A stretch of DNA of 64,000 nucleotides from Botrimarina hoheduenensis (GCF_007859815.1 NZ_SJPH01000002.1:788766-852765); one strand, 5' to 3'. Positions 38,952 to 48,523 are shown, counted from the stretch's first letter. Notes: a model not told the origin generated them from the sequence alone. Made by a program: numbers and translations.

Positions 38952-40175
38952 ATGGACAGTTACCCCTACTATCTAACGTGGAGCCGGCAAGCCGATCTCG
39001 GGGCGTTCCCGGTGCGCTGCGCAGAGCACGATGAGTTTGTGCTCGAAGACGGGCGCCGGGTGTACGACTTTATCTCGACCAGTTTTCAGTCGAACTACGG
39101 CCATAGCCATCCGCTGCTTCGCAAGCGGATACACGAGCAGCTCGATACGATGCCGATCGCTTCGCCGAAGGCGTCTTTCGCGCTGAAGCAGCGGGTGTCG
39201 GAGCGTCTTCTGCAGAAGCTGGGTCTGCCTGGTGGCAAGCTCTTTTACACCACCAGCGGCTCCGAATCGGTCGAGAACGCGCTGAAGATGGCACGCCAGT
39301 TCCGCGGAGCAACGAAGGTGCTCGCTCGGCGTGAGTCGTACCATGGCGCGTCGTTGGGCGCGTTGTCGGTCACCGGAGACTGGCGCAACGGGCCCCACTG
39401 GACGGTCGACTCCGAGACGATCCGCATCCCCGAGCCGAGCAACGATCCTGACCTGACCGAGACACACAGGCTGGTGAAAGAAGCGGGCGCTGACAGCATC
39501 GCCGCGATCATTCTTGAAACCGTCAGCGGAGCGAACGGTGTTGCGATTCCTTCGCAGGGCTATTTCGATGCGGTGCAGCAACTGTGCGATGAGACCGGAA
39601 TCGTTCTCATCAGCGACGAGGTGCTGTGCGGCTTCGGACGGACCGGAACCGACTTCGCGTTGCAAGCCTATGGTTTGCGGCCCGACCTGGTTTGCCTTTC
39701 CAAAGGGATCACCGGGGGCTATGTGCCGTTTGGGGCCGTTTACACCGGACCCCGCATTACGGGTTACTATCAGCAGGAGTTGCTTGCCTGTGGGCTGACC
39801 AGCTACGCGCATCCGCTGGGGCTGGCGGCGCTTGATGCGGTGCTCGACGTGATGTCGGACCCCGTCTTCCAAGCCAACCAGCGACAGCTCGAAACCGTGC
39901 TGGCCGAGCGCCTGCGTGCGTGGTCGCGGGAACCCTGGCTAGAGCGTTATCGCTGCAAGGGTTTGCTCGCCGCGATCGAGCTGCCCGGTACCGCGCCCAG
40001 TTGGCGGGCCTGCTTCGATCGCGGGTTGCATCTGTTCAGCAAGGGCTCGATGCTCGTGTTGGGACCCCCGCTGGTTTCGCACCCCGACCGGTTGGCCGCG
40101 GCTCTCGACACCTTGCAGGAGCTGATCGTCGCATCGCTGAACGACGCGCGAGCACCAATTACGCTTCAGGCTTAA
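38952..40175 (+). CDS. Class III aminotransferase, GABA-type candidate
   Basis: This 407-residue PLP enzyme has a complete active site: YTTSGSESVENALKMAR, YHGASLGALSVTG, VLISDEVLCGFGRTG and the Schiff-base Lys251 in CLSKGITGG. It resembles omega-amino-acid aminotransferases (GABA, beta-alanine, acetylornithine type). In this cluster it could convert GABA to succinic semialdehyde, or remove the 3-amino group of acetyl-beta-lysine if the fused enzyme does not. It lies 118 bp downstream of the Ntn hydrolase. Confidence 0.9.
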   Translation: MDSYPYYLTWSRQADLGAFPVRCAEHDEFVLEDGRRVYDFISTSFQSNYGHSHPLLRKRIHEQLDTMPIASPKASFALKQRVSERLLQKLGLPGGKLFYTTSGSESVENALKMARQFRGATKVLARRESYHGASLGALSVTGDWRNGPHWTVDSETIRIPEPSNDPDLTETHRLVKEAGADSIAAIILETVSGANGVAIPSQGYFDAVQQLCDETGIVLISDEVLCGFGRTGTDFALQAYGLRPDLVCLSKGITGGYVPFGAVYTGPRITGYYQQELLACGLTSYAHPLGLAALDAVLDVMSDPVFQANQRQLETVLAERLRAWSREPWLERYRCKGLLAAIELPGTAPSWRACFDRGLHLFSKGSMLVLGPPLVSHPDRLAAALDTLQELIVASLNDARAPITLQA

Positions 40176-40226
40176 CCGCTCCATCCCCCACGGGATCACC
40201 ACCCCGTAACCTCCCGATCGATCGCA

Positions 40227-40928
40227 ATGGCCGCCGCCACGAAAGTCTATCCCGACGCCACCGCAGCGCTCTTCGACATGGTCGATGGCGTGAGCTTGAT
40301 GAGTGGTGGCTTTGGTTTATGCGGCATTCCCGAGAACAGCATCGCCGAGATCGCCCGCCGCGGTGTGAAGAACCTGCATGCCATCTCGAACAACATTGGG
40401 AACTCGGGCCGGGGGCTCGCGGTGCTGCTCAAGAATCGCCAGATCAGCGAGGCAACGTGCTCCTACGTGGGGGGGAATCCGGATCTCGAGGAACAGATGC
40501 TGGCGAACGAGGTTAAAGTGAACCTCGTGCCGCAGGGGACCTTCGCCGAGCGGATGCGGGCGGCAGGCATGGGCATCCGCGCGTTCTACACGCCCACGGG
40601 ATACGGCACGCCGATCGCTGAGGGAAAGGAAACCCGCGAGTTTGATAAGCCATGCGTTTTGGAATATCCGCTTCGCGCAGACTTCGCCATCATCAAGGCG
40701 CAAAGAGGTGATACTTATGGGAACCTATGGTTCAAAGAAACCGCCCGTAATTTCTCGCCCCTGCAGGCGATGGCCGCCGGCGTGACCATCGCGGAGGTGG
40801 AAGAACTGGTTGAGTTGGGAGAGATCCGCGGCGAAGACGTGCATCTGCCGGGGATCTTTGTCCAACGGATTTACCAGGGCGCGAACTACCAGAACACGAT
40901 TGAGATCCCCATTTATGCGGGGGAGTAA
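40227..40928 (+). CDS. 3-oxoacid CoA-transferase, subunit A
   Basis: This 233-residue protein matches the alpha subunit of succinyl-CoA:3-oxoacid (AtoD/ScoA/PcaI) CoA-transferases: DGVSLMSGGFGLCGIPENSI, the glycine loop CSYVGGNPDLEEQ and EYPLRADFAIIKAQRGDTYGNLWF. Together with subunit B, which lies beyond kamA, it should transfer CoA to a 3-oxoacid, here probably 6-acetamido-3-oxohexanoate. Splitting the subunits around another gene is unusual. Confidence 0.93.
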   Translation: MAAATKVYPDATAALFDMVDGVSLMSGGFGLCGIPENSIAEIARRGVKNLHAISNNIGNSGRGLAVLLKNRQISEATCSYVGGNPDLEEQMLANEVKVNLVPQGTFAERMRAAGMGIRAFYTPTGYGTPIAEGKETREFDKPCVLEYPLRADFAIIKAQRGDTYGNLWFKETARNFSPLQAMAAGVTIAEVEELVELGEIRGEDVHLPGIFVQRIYQGANYQNTIEIPIYAGE

Positions 40929-40978
40929 GAGCCCTTTAAGGAATTCTCTCCCCATCCTTCCGTCAAGCGAGCGTTGCT

Positions 40979-42412
40979 GTGATTCGCCACACTACGACCC
41001 CAGTCGTCACCCCCCTCTCGATCGGACCGTCGGCAGCCGCCAGTGCGCCTCAGCTTCATCGGGAGTTCCGCACCGACGAGTTTTGGCGCGACATCCCCGG
41101 TTGGAGCGATGTGACCGAGGCCGAGTTTGGCAACCATCTGTGGCAGTCCAAGAATTCGGTCATCAATCTTAAGCAGGTGCGCCAGGTGCTGGGCACGCGC
41201 GTGCCGGACAGCTTTTTTACGGATGTTGAGGCCGGTCTACGCAAGGCTCCCATGAACATCCGCATCACACCGTATGTGTTTGCGCTGATCGATTGGGACA
41301 ACCCCACCGACGATCCGCTGCGGAAGCAGTTTCTGCCCTTGGGATCGCAGATGCTGCCCGACCATCCGTTCTATCTGGCCGACTCGCTCGCCGAAGATAC
41401 CGACGCCCCCGTACCGATGCTGACGCATCGGTACCCCGACAAGGTGCTGTTCCTGCCGCTGACAACGTGCCCCGTTTATTGCTCTTACTGCACCCGCAGC
41501 CGGATCATCGGGGGCTCGACCGAGACCGTGGAGAAGGACACCTACGGTGCTAACAAGGAGAAGTGGGAAGCGGCGTTCGAGTACCTGCGGCAGAGCCCCC
41601 AGGTGGAAGACGTGGTGATCTCTGGCGGCGACGCGTTCAACATGACCGCAACGCACCTGACGCACATCGGCGAGAATCTGCTGGCGATTCCTCACATCCG
41701 TCGCCTGCGCGTTGCGACCAAGGGGATCGCGATCTTGCCGCAGAAGATCCTCACCGATGATAAGTGGGTAGGCGCTTTTCTAGCTATCCACAAGCGTGCT
41801 CACGAGATGGGCAAGCAGGTGTACATTCACACGCACTTCTCCTCGCCCCGCGAGATCACCAAGTGGTCTGCCATGGCGATGCAGCGGCTCTATGCCGAGC
41901 ACGTGATTGTCCGCAATCAAGCGGTCTTGCAGGCGGGTGTGAACGACAAGATCGAGACGCTCTCGTTGTTGACCAAGCAGCTCTCGTGGATGAACCTCCA
42001 GCCTTACTATGTGTACCAGCACGATATGGTGCCGGGGTGTGAGCACCTGCGTACGCCGTTGGGAGTGGGCATCGAGCTCGAGAAACAGCTCCGCGGCACG
42101 ACGGCGGGCTTCCATGTGCCGACCTTTGTCTGCGATGCACCTGGCGGCGGTGGCAAACGCCACATCGCCTCGCACGAGCACTACAACCCGGAGACCGGGG
42201 TCTCGGTCTGGCGGGCCCCGCGCGTGAAGCCGGGACGACTGTTCCTTTACTTCGATCCGCTGCACGCGCTGAGCCCCGAGATGCAGAAGCGCTGGACCGT
42301 TCAAGCCGAGCGCGAGGCGATGGTCCGCGACGCGATCCATCAGGTCGAGCCGAATCTTGGCGGCGAGCAAGCCAAGATGATCGAAGACCTGTTGCAGATC
42401 GCGGTGCATTGA
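40979..42412 (+). CDS. kamA: Lysine 2,3-aminomutase
   Basis: This 477-residue radical-SAM enzyme converts L-lysine to L-beta-lysine with PLP and an iron-sulfur cluster. The cluster motif is CPVYCSYC (Cys164, Cys168, Cys171). The PLP lysine is in DAPGGGGKRH (Lys393). YYVYQHDMVPGCEHLRTPL is the conserved C-terminal segment, whose Cys can bind zinc. It is longer than EpmB and the surroundings contain no efp or epmA, so a catabolic role is favoured over EF-P modification. Start GTG 40979. Confidence 0.94.
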   Translation: MIRHTTTPVVTPLSIGPSAAASAPQLHREFRTDEFWRDIPGWSDVTEAEFGNHLWQSKNSVINLKQVRQVLGTRVPDSFFTDVEAGLRKAPMNIRITPYVFALIDWDNPTDDPLRKQFLPLGSQMLPDHPFYLADSLAEDTDAPVPMLTHRYPDKVLFLPLTTCPVYCSYCTRSRIIGGSTETVEKDTYGANKEKWEAAFEYLRQSPQVEDVVISGGDAFNMTATHLTHIGENLLAIPHIRRLRVATKGIAILPQKILTDDKWVGAFLAIHKRAHEMGKQVYIHTHFSSPREITKWSAMAMQRLYAEHVIVRNQAVLQAGVNDKIETLSLLTKQLSWMNLQPYYVYQHDMVPGCEHLRTPLGVGIELEKQLRGTTAGFHVPTFVCDAPGGGGKRHIASHEHYNPETGVSVWRAPRVKPGRLFLYFDPLHALSPEMQKRWTVQAEREAMVRDAIHQVEPNLGGEQAKMIEDLLQIAVH

Positions 42413-42475
42413 CACTCATCAGGTGCCTTCCGCCCGAGCCCCGCGGGGCGCGTCGTTTTCTAGTCGAGTTGCACA

Positions 42476-43099
42476 ATGGTATGGACGAAGGAGCAAATGG
42501 CCGACGAAATCGTCGGCATGCTCACCGATGGTTGTAGCCTTAACCTGGGCATCGGGATGCCGACGCTCATCGCCGAGCGACTGCCTGCTGAACGCCAGGT
42601 TTTTATCCATTCCGAGAACGGGGTGCTGGGGGTCGAAGGACGCCCGACGCGCGAGACGATCTCGCCGACGCTGATCAACGCCGGCAAAGAGAGCATCTCG
42701 GTTCGATCCGGTGTCAGCTATTTCGATAGCGCTACCAGCTTCGGCATCATCCGCGGCGGGCACATCGATTTTTGCGTGCTCGGCGGCATGCAGGTGGACG
42801 TCCGGGGGAGCCTCGCCAACTGGATGATTCCCGGCAAAAAAGTAACTGGCATGGGAGGGGCCATGGACCTCGTCCACGGCGCGAAGCGCGTGATCGTCAT
42901 GCTCACCCACTTTGCTAAGGACGGTAGCGGAAAACTGATGGCCCGCTGCACCTGGCCATTGACCGGCGTGGGGGTGGTCCACACGGTAATCACCGAGCTG
43001 GGGATCTTCAGCCCAACAGGCACCGCGTTTCGAGTGGATAAGCTCGCCGATGGCGTAAGCGCCGACGATCTATGGCTGCCCGCCGAGTTGCTCTGTTAG
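42476..43099 (+). CDS. 3-oxoacid CoA-transferase, subunit B
   Basis: This 207-residue beta subunit has the catalytic Glu47 in HSENGVLGVEG, preceded by LNLGIGMPTLIAE. GGHIDFCVLGGMQVDVRGSLANWMIPGKKVTGMGGAMDLV is characteristic of AtoA/ScoB proteins. It forms the active enzyme with the subunit encoded at 40227-40928. ATG 42476 is the start. Confidence 0.94.
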   Translation: MVWTKEQMADEIVGMLTDGCSLNLGIGMPTLIAERLPAERQVFIHSENGVLGVEGRPTRETISPTLINAGKESISVRSGVSYFDSATSFGIIRGGHIDFCVLGGMQVDVRGSLANWMIPGKKVTGMGGAMDLVHGAKRVIVMLTHFAKDGSGKLMARCTWPLTGVGVVHTVITELGIFSPTGTAFRVDKLADGVSADDLWLPAELLC

Positions 43100-43172
43100 T
43101 CAAACCATTGGCGGGCATCGCCTGCTCGATTCTCCGCCGCTGGTCCTCTCCTTCGTTTGAATTGATTTGTCT

Positions 43173-44309
43173 ATGCCCCAGCACGCGTTGTTTGTAGGCG
43201 GTTTGAGGACGCCCTTTGGTCGTGCTTTTAAGGGCGCCTACAGCGAGATCCGCCCCGATGATCTGCTGACGGCACTACTTTGCGAGCAGGTGCGCCGGCG
43301 GCCCTCGATCGTCGGGGCAGGGGTTGATGACGTGATCGTGGGTTGCGCGTACCCCGAAGGAGAGCAAGGCTACAACCTCGGTCGCATGGCCGCGCTCGGG
43401 GCGGGACTCGAGGCCCCGGGACTGACGCTCAACCGGCTGTGCGCGAGCAGCTTGGAGAGCGTCGCCATCGCCGCTGCGCGGATCGCAGCCGGATGGGGAG
43501 AGCGCTATCTGGTGGCGGGGGTCGAATCGATGAGCCGCGTGCCACGCCGGGGAGCCAATTTTTCGGAATCCGCCGAGATCAAGCGGGTTTGCCAGCTGGC
43601 TTACATTCCCATGGGCGACACCGCCGAGATCGTCGCACAGCAGTACCCGCAGTTCCCGCGCGGTGCCCAAGAAGACCTTGCCGAACGAAGCCATGAGTTT
43701 GCTCACAAAGCTTACGAACGCGGCGACTATGCGAGTCAGATTTTCGCCCACCTGATCGACCGCGACGAGTTCATCCGGTACCCGGTGAATCGCGAGAAGA
43801 TGGCGACGCTGCCACCCGCCTTTGCCGAGGCAGGGTCGGTAACCGCCGCGACAAGCTCACCACTCACTGACGGCGCGACCAGCGGCTGGGTCATCGATCG
43901 GGCAACGGCCGAAGCAGCCGGTGTTAGCTCAGCGGTAGAGATTCTCGATGCGACCGTCGCTCACGTGCCCCCCGAGGTGATGGGCATGGGTCCCGTCCCC
44001 GCCATGCAGAAGCTCTTCACACGCAACAAGCTGACTCCCAACGAGGTTGCGGTTTACGAGATCAACGAGGCGTTTGCGATTCAGGTGCTCGCTTCGGCCG
44101 CCGAACTCGGCTTGCCAAGTGAGCGGATCAACACCTGGGGGGGAGCCATGGCGCTCGGCCACCCGCTGGGTGCCAGCGGGTTGCGGCTGGTTATGACGGC
44201 GCAGGATCGGCTCGCGGCCGAGGGGCAAAACGGTGCCTTGGCGATCGTCAGCCTGTGCGTCGGCGGCGGCATGGGGATGGCCCTGCTGCTGCGTTATGTC
44301 CAGCTGTAG
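43173..44309 (+). CDS. Acetyl-CoA acetyltransferase (thiolase)
   Basis: This 378-residue thiolase has all three catalytic elements: Cys90 in LNRLCASSLESV, His in GGAMALGHPLGASG, and Cys in SLCVGGGMGMA, plus NEAFAIQVLA. It would cleave a 3-oxoacyl-CoA with CoA; in context 6-acetamido-3-oxohexanoyl-CoA to acetyl-CoA and 4-acetamidobutyryl-CoA. ATG 43173 is preferred over TTG 43167. It is convergent with the aldehyde dehydrogenase, 39 bp away. Confidence 0.94.
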   Translation: MPQHALFVGGLRTPFGRAFKGAYSEIRPDDLLTALLCEQVRRRPSIVGAGVDDVIVGCAYPEGEQGYNLGRMAALGAGLEAPGLTLNRLCASSLESVAIAAARIAAGWGERYLVAGVESMSRVPRRGANFSESAEIKRVCQLAYIPMGDTAEIVAQQYPQFPRGAQEDLAERSHEFAHKAYERGDYASQIFAHLIDRDEFIRYPVNREKMATLPPAFAEAGSVTAATSSPLTDGATSGWVIDRATAEAAGVSSAVEILDATVAHVPPEVMGMGPVPAMQKLFTRNKLTPNEVAVYEINEAFAIQVLASAAELGLPSERINTWGGAMALGHPLGASGLRLVMTAQDRLAAEGQNGALAIVSLCVGGGMGMALLLRYVQL

Positions 44310-44348
44310 GCCACCTTCGTCACGCCGCAGGCCGGTCGAGTCGCCGGA

Positions 44349-45839
44349 TTACTCGAGCCCCGGCGTCTTGACCGCCGGAACCTGCAGCGTGGCCTGCTCG
44401 ATCGAAGCAACCGGGTAGGCACAGTAGTCGGCCGCAAAGTAAGCGCTGGGATTGTGGTTGCCGCTCATGCCGACCCCGCCGAACGGGGCCGTCGAGGCAG
44501 CGCCGGTCGTTGGCTGATTCCAGTTCACAACGCCGGCTCGACTCAGTTTGTAAAACTTGTCGTAGTCCTCTTGCTGTCGACTAACAAGACTTGCCGAGAG
44601 ACCATAAGCCGTGCGGTTGGCTTCTTCGATCGCGGCGTCAAAGTCCTTCACCCAAACCAATTGCAAGAGCGGGCCAAAGACCTCGTCGTCAGGACGCTCC
44701 GTGGCGTCGGTCATATCGATCAGTCCCGGACCTAGCAGCGCAGCGGAGCCCGGCTTGCGCTCAACCGGGTAGAGCGTTTTGCCCCCGAGTTTTTGCAGCG
44801 ATTCTTGCGCAGCGAGCACCTTCTCTGCGGCCTGCGCCGAGATGAGCGGACCCATGAAAGGTTCGGGCTGCTCGGTGTAGTGTCCAACGCGGATCTTGGG
44901 CAGCGCCGCCAACAGGGCCTCGAGGAACCGGTGGTTGGCTTCGCTCTCGGTCAGGATAAGGCGTCCCGCGCACACGCAGCGCTGCCCTGCCGTGACATAG
45001 GCGGATTGCAAAGTCAGGTAGACGGCCGCATCGACGTCTTCAAAGTCGTGGATCACCAGCGGGTTGTTGCCTCCCATCTCCAGCGCAAGCACCTTATCGG
45101 GCCGACCGCCAAACTGCTCGTGCAGGAGCTTGCCGGTCTGCGAACTGCCGGTAAAGAACAGCCCGTCGAGTCCCTGATTGCTGGCCAGCGCGACGCCCGT
45201 CTCCCGCGCTCCCTGAACGAGGTTGATCACCCCGGCGGGGAGTCCGCTGGCTTCCCAAAGCTCGATCGCTTTCTGTCCCACTGCGGGGGTCAATTCGCTC
45301 GGCTTGAAGACCACCGTGTTACCCGCCAACAGGGCGGGAACAATGTGTCCGTTGGGCAGGTGCGCGGGAAAATTGAACGGACCAAATACGCCGACCACGC
45401 CGTGGGGCTTAAAGCGTGTCACGCTTTGCCCCGCTCCCATTGGCGTCGCGCGCTCACCGCACCGCTCTTCCATTGCCTGGATCGAAACGCCGATCTTCTT
45501 GTGCATGGCGGTCGCTTCGGTCTTGGCCTCCCAGAGGGGCTTGCCAACCTCGCGGCTGATCAGCTCGGCAATCTGTGCCTCGTGCTGAACGACCAGCGCT
45601 TCGAAGGCCCGCAGCCGCTCGGCGCGCTCGGCGAGGGTCAGCAACGCCCACCCGGGAAATGCGGCCCGCGCGGCTTCGACAGCCGTCGCGACTTCGGCCG
45701 GCGTGCTCGCCGCCCCGCTCCAGATCTCTGCTCCGTTGTACGGATCAGTTGAGGTAAAGGGAGACCCGCTGGCGGCGGTCCATTTGCCGTTGATGAAGTT
45801 GGTGTTCAACCGATCGACTCGGGCGGAAGGCGTGCTCAA
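44349..45839 (-). CDS. AstD-like aldehyde dehydrogenase
   Basis: This 496-residue NAD(P)-dependent enzyme closely resembles succinylglutamate-semialdehyde dehydrogenase (AstD): FNFPAHLPNGHIVPALLAGNTVVFKPSE, FTGSSQTGKLLHEQFGG, LALEMGGNNPLV (general base Glu) and GQRCVCAGRLIL (nucleophile Cys). No other arginine-succinyltransferase pathway gene is near. In this neighbourhood succinic semialdehyde is the likeliest substrate. It faces the cluster from the opposite strand. Start TTG 45839; the upstream 160 bp are non-coding. Confidence 0.88.
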   Translation of the reverse strand: MSTPSARVDRLNTNFINGKWTAASGSPFTSTDPYNGAEIWSGAASTPAEVATAVEAARAAFPGWALLTLAERAERLRAFEALVVQHEAQIAELISREVGKPLWEAKTEATAMHKKIGVSIQAMEERCGERATPMGAGQSVTRFKPHGVVGVFGPFNFPAHLPNGHIVPALLAGNTVVFKPSELTPAVGQKAIELWEASGLPAGVINLVQGARETGVALASNQGLDGLFFTGSSQTGKLLHEQFGGRPDKVLALEMGGNNPLVIHDFEDVDAAVYLTLQSAYVTAGQRCVCAGRLILTESEANHRFLEALLAALPKIRVGHYTEQPEPFMGPLISAQAAEKVLAAQESLQKLGGKTLYPVERKPGSAALLGPGLIDMTDATERPDDEVFGPLLQLVWVKDFDAAIEEANRTAYGLSASLVSRQQEDYDKFYKLSRAGVVNWNQPTTGAASTAPFGGVGMSGNHNPSAYFAADYCAYPVASIEQATLQVPAVKTPGLE

Positions 45840-45999
45840 AGAATCCAGAGAGCGGTCGCCCTCTTGCGAGGTTCGATTATCGCAGATTGGCGGCGGTACG
45901 AAACCCGTCGGGGGGGCGCTTTGCCGCGTGGCGAGGGTCAGTCACCCCTGCTGACGTTGGCGGGCTAGCGCGCTGCAGCCGCACGATAGCCAATAAGAG

Positions 46000-46908
46000 T
46001 CACGGTATCGCAGCGGTATGGGGAGTTCGCTGGTAAACGCGAACGTAATCGATCTCGTACCGAAGCGGGAAAACGGTACGGGAGGGGTCTCCCCCTTTCT
46101 CGCCACCGATCGCCAGATTAAGCAGCAAGAAGTTCGGCTTGCGGAAAGGATTATCTGCCGCAGCGTTCGCGTTACGGATCTCGGTGGTATCCGTCCGGTT
46201 GAGCAGTTGGTCGTCCAGGTACAGCTCGATCGAGTCAGCGTTCCAATCCATCCGCCAAAGGTGAAACGCCTCGGCCCAAGCGGGACCGCCCAACGCGACA
46301 ACAGGTGTCTTTACGGTCCGCCACTCGGTTTTGTTATGCCTTCCGAGCCATGCCACGTTTGCGAGCACACTACGGTCGTAGTACTCCATGATGTCGATCT
46401 CGCCGCACGCGGGCCAACGCCCCTTGCCCAGGGTCCAATACGCCGGCCAAGAGCCGTCGGCGGTCGGCACTTTGGCACGCATCTCAAAGCGGCCGTACAG
46501 CCACTCGTGCTTATCTTTCGTCAACAGCGATGACGAAGTGTACTCAGCATGCGAGCGCTGCCGGGCCCAGCCCGGAATCAGACTCTTGTCCTTCACATGC
46601 TTGAGGTCGATCCGTTCGCGCCGCGCCTCGATAATCAGCAGGCCGTTTTCGCAGTAGGCGTTTTGCGACTGGTACCACTGAGCCTCGTCGTTCCGCTTAA
46701 ACCCTTGCTCGAAGCTCCAGTTGTCTGCTGAGGGGGGGCCGTCCTGGTCAAATTCATCGGCCCAGCTCAAGGTGTACCCGTCGGCTGCGAGGGCTGCTGC
46801 GCTTGCTGAGCGGTTGGTTCCTTCGGCCTGCGCGAAATCGGCACCCGCCGTCAGGGCAAAGGCGGCGAGTAATCCTCTGAAGCGGTACATAGCGTCCGAA
46901 GGAATCAT
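46000..46908 (-). CDS. Secreted GH16 glycoside hydrolase
   Basis: This 302-residue enzyme has a signal peptide (FRGLLAAFALTAGADFAQA) and the GH16 fold with the catalytic motif GEIDIMEYY (nucleophile and acid/base Glu around an Asp). GSWPAYWTLGKGRWPACGEIDIME and the C-terminal FPLRYEIDYVRVYQ are typical of laminarinase/lichenase-like members. It cuts beta-1,3- or mixed-linked glucans or galactans; which one is unsure. It is the last gene of the minus-strand polysaccharide array. ATG 46890 is an alternative start. Confidence 0.9.
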   Translation of the reverse strand: MIPSDAMYRFRGLLAAFALTAGADFAQAEGTNRSASAAALAADGYTLSWADEFDQDGPPSADNWSFEQGFKRNDEAQWYQSQNAYCENGLLIIEARRERIDLKHVKDKSLIPGWARQRSHAEYTSSSLLTKDKHEWLYGRFEMRAKVPTADGSWPAYWTLGKGRWPACGEIDIMEYYDRSVLANVAWLGRHNKTEWRTVKTPVVALGGPAWAEAFHLWRMDWNADSIELYLDDQLLNRTDTTEIRNANAAADNPFRKPNFLLLNLAIGGEKGGDPSRTVFPLRYEIDYVRVYQRTPHTAAIP

Positions 46909-46958
46909 GAAAGCTCTTAGGGGCGGGGCTTGCTAGTCGATCAACGAGCTTAGCAGCG

Positions 46959-48476
46959 TTAGTCTCGACCGGTTTTACGGCGTTCTTGCTGCAAAAGGTT
47001 GGCAAGTTGATCGACGATCTGAGGATGCTTGCCGGCAACGTTCTTACGTTCACCCGCGTCGGTGCTGAGGTTGTAGAGCTGCGGATGAAAGGAATTTGCC
47101 GTCTCTGCGCCCGTATTGGTAAGAACCTGCGGACCGTCATCGGGCTCGATGTACTTCCAATCCCCACGCCGGACGGCAAGCTTGGCGGTCAAGCCCGAGT
47201 GCTCGACCACATACTCTCGCGCAGCAGGCCGATGGCCTGTCAGCGCTTGTGAGAGATCAAGGCTGTCGGTGGCAACGCCTTCAGCGAGGTTCGTACCGGC
47301 TAGGGCACAGAAAGAGGCAAACAGGTCAACCTGGCTGATCATCGCGTCAGTGACACCGGCCTTTACCTCAGCGGGCCAGTGGACAATCCATGGCACACGC
47401 GTACCCGCTTCGAAGCGGCTGTACTTGCTACCCCGGAAAGCTCCTGCGGGCTGATGGTTGCCAAGCAACTCGTTTGCTTGATCCCGGTAGCCGTCGTCAA
47501 GAATCGGCCCGTTGTCGCTCGTGAACAGGATCAGTGTGTTCTCGAGCATCCCGCGCTGTTCGAGCTGTGCCACGATTTTGCCGACGCACCAATCGAGTTC
47601 AACGATCGCATCTCCCCTTGGTCCGTGGGGCGTAGCACCAACAAACATCGCGTTGGGGGCCCGGGGCACATGGGTTTGGTGGGCCGAATAGAACAAAAAG
47701 AAGGGCTGGGCTTTGCCTTGGTCGAGGAAGGTATCGACCTCTTTGACGAAAATCTCAGCCATCGTTTCGTCGATCCAGCGGGCGGCAACGCCGCCAACCA
47801 TGAAGCCGATCCGCGAGATTCCGTTAACGATCGTCTCGTTATGACCGTGTGACCAATCCATTTTGAGCTGGTCACGCTGGGTTATGCCGGTGGGCTGATC
47901 GTCGGGCTGGGTATCGAAAACGTCGACCGGGTCGTCAGGATCTTGCCCTACGATCCGGTGACCCCGCACGTACACGCAGGGCACACGGTCGTTGGTGGTC
48001 GGCAGGATAAAGCTTTCGTCGAAGCCGATCTCGAGCGGGCCGGGCTTGATCTCTCCTGCCCAGTTAGGCTTGGGAGCCGCTCCGAGACCAAGATGCCACT
48101 TGCCGATCACCGCGGTCCGATAACCCGCCTCACGCAGCGTTTGCGGAAGCGTGGGAGTGCCCGGCTTGATCAGTGCCGTGCCGTTGGGGGGAGCGATTCC
48201 GGTGCCCGGCGTGCGCCATGCGTACTGTCCGGTTAGCAGACTGTAGCGGCTTGGCGTGCAAGTGGCCGAGGTGCAGTAGCCGGAGGTGAAGCGCAGCCCG
48301 CCTGCTGCTAAGCGATCGATGTTGGGTGTCGGTATCGACTTGGCACCGTAGCAGCCCACATCGCCATAGCCGAGATCATCGGCATAGATCAGCACGATAT
48401 TTGGTGCCTCCGCCGCGCCGATCGATGCCGCAATGGCGGCACCCAGCAGTGCCAGTAGTCGTAGCGTTTGAAACAT
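46959..48476 (-). CDS. Exported sulfatase (formylglycine type)
   Basis: This 505-residue enzyme has a signal peptide ending IGAAEA and the S1 sulfatase layout: NIVLIYADDLGYGDVGCYG (metal Asp pair) and CTPSRYSLLTG, in which Cys73 is matured to formylglycine by an anaerobic or FGE-type activating enzyme not in this window. VIGKWHLG and LFTSDNGP follow. ATG 48476 is the start; the upstream open frame lacks signal-peptide features. It is cotranscribed with the sulfatase 47 bp upstream. Confidence 0.93.
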   Translation of the reverse strand: MFQTLRLLALLGAAIAASIGAAEAPNIVLIYADDLGYGDVGCYGAKSIPTPNIDRLAAGGLRFTSGYCTSATCTPSRYSLLTGQYAWRTPGTGIAPPNGTALIKPGTPTLPQTLREAGYRTAVIGKWHLGLGAAPKPNWAGEIKPGPLEIGFDESFILPTTNDRVPCVYVRGHRIVGQDPDDPVDVFDTQPDDQPTGITQRDQLKMDWSHGHNETIVNGISRIGFMVGGVAARWIDETMAEIFVKEVDTFLDQGKAQPFFLFYSAHQTHVPRAPNAMFVGATPHGPRGDAIVELDWCVGKIVAQLEQRGMLENTLILFTSDNGPILDDGYRDQANELLGNHQPAGAFRGSKYSRFEAGTRVPWIVHWPAEVKAGVTDAMISQVDLFASFCALAGTNLAEGVATDSLDLSQALTGHRPAAREYVVEHSGLTAKLAVRRGDWKYIEPDDGPQVLTNTGAETANSFHPQLYNLSTDAGERKNVAGKHPQIVDQLANLLQQERRKTGRD

Positions 48477-48523
48477 CAAATTTACTTGGGATGTCTGATG
48501 GAAAGTGGCGAACCTTCTTGCCT

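Noticed and set aside
40979..42412. KamA as EpmB (EF-P lysine aminomutase)
   Set aside because: The protein is longer than EpmB and its neighbours are CoA-transferase and thiolase genes, with no efp or epmA nearby.
48450..48500. Sigma-54-like TGGCGAACCTTCTTGC near 48512
   Set aside because: The distance between the GG and GC elements is one base too long, and the orientation does not fit the minus-strand genes.
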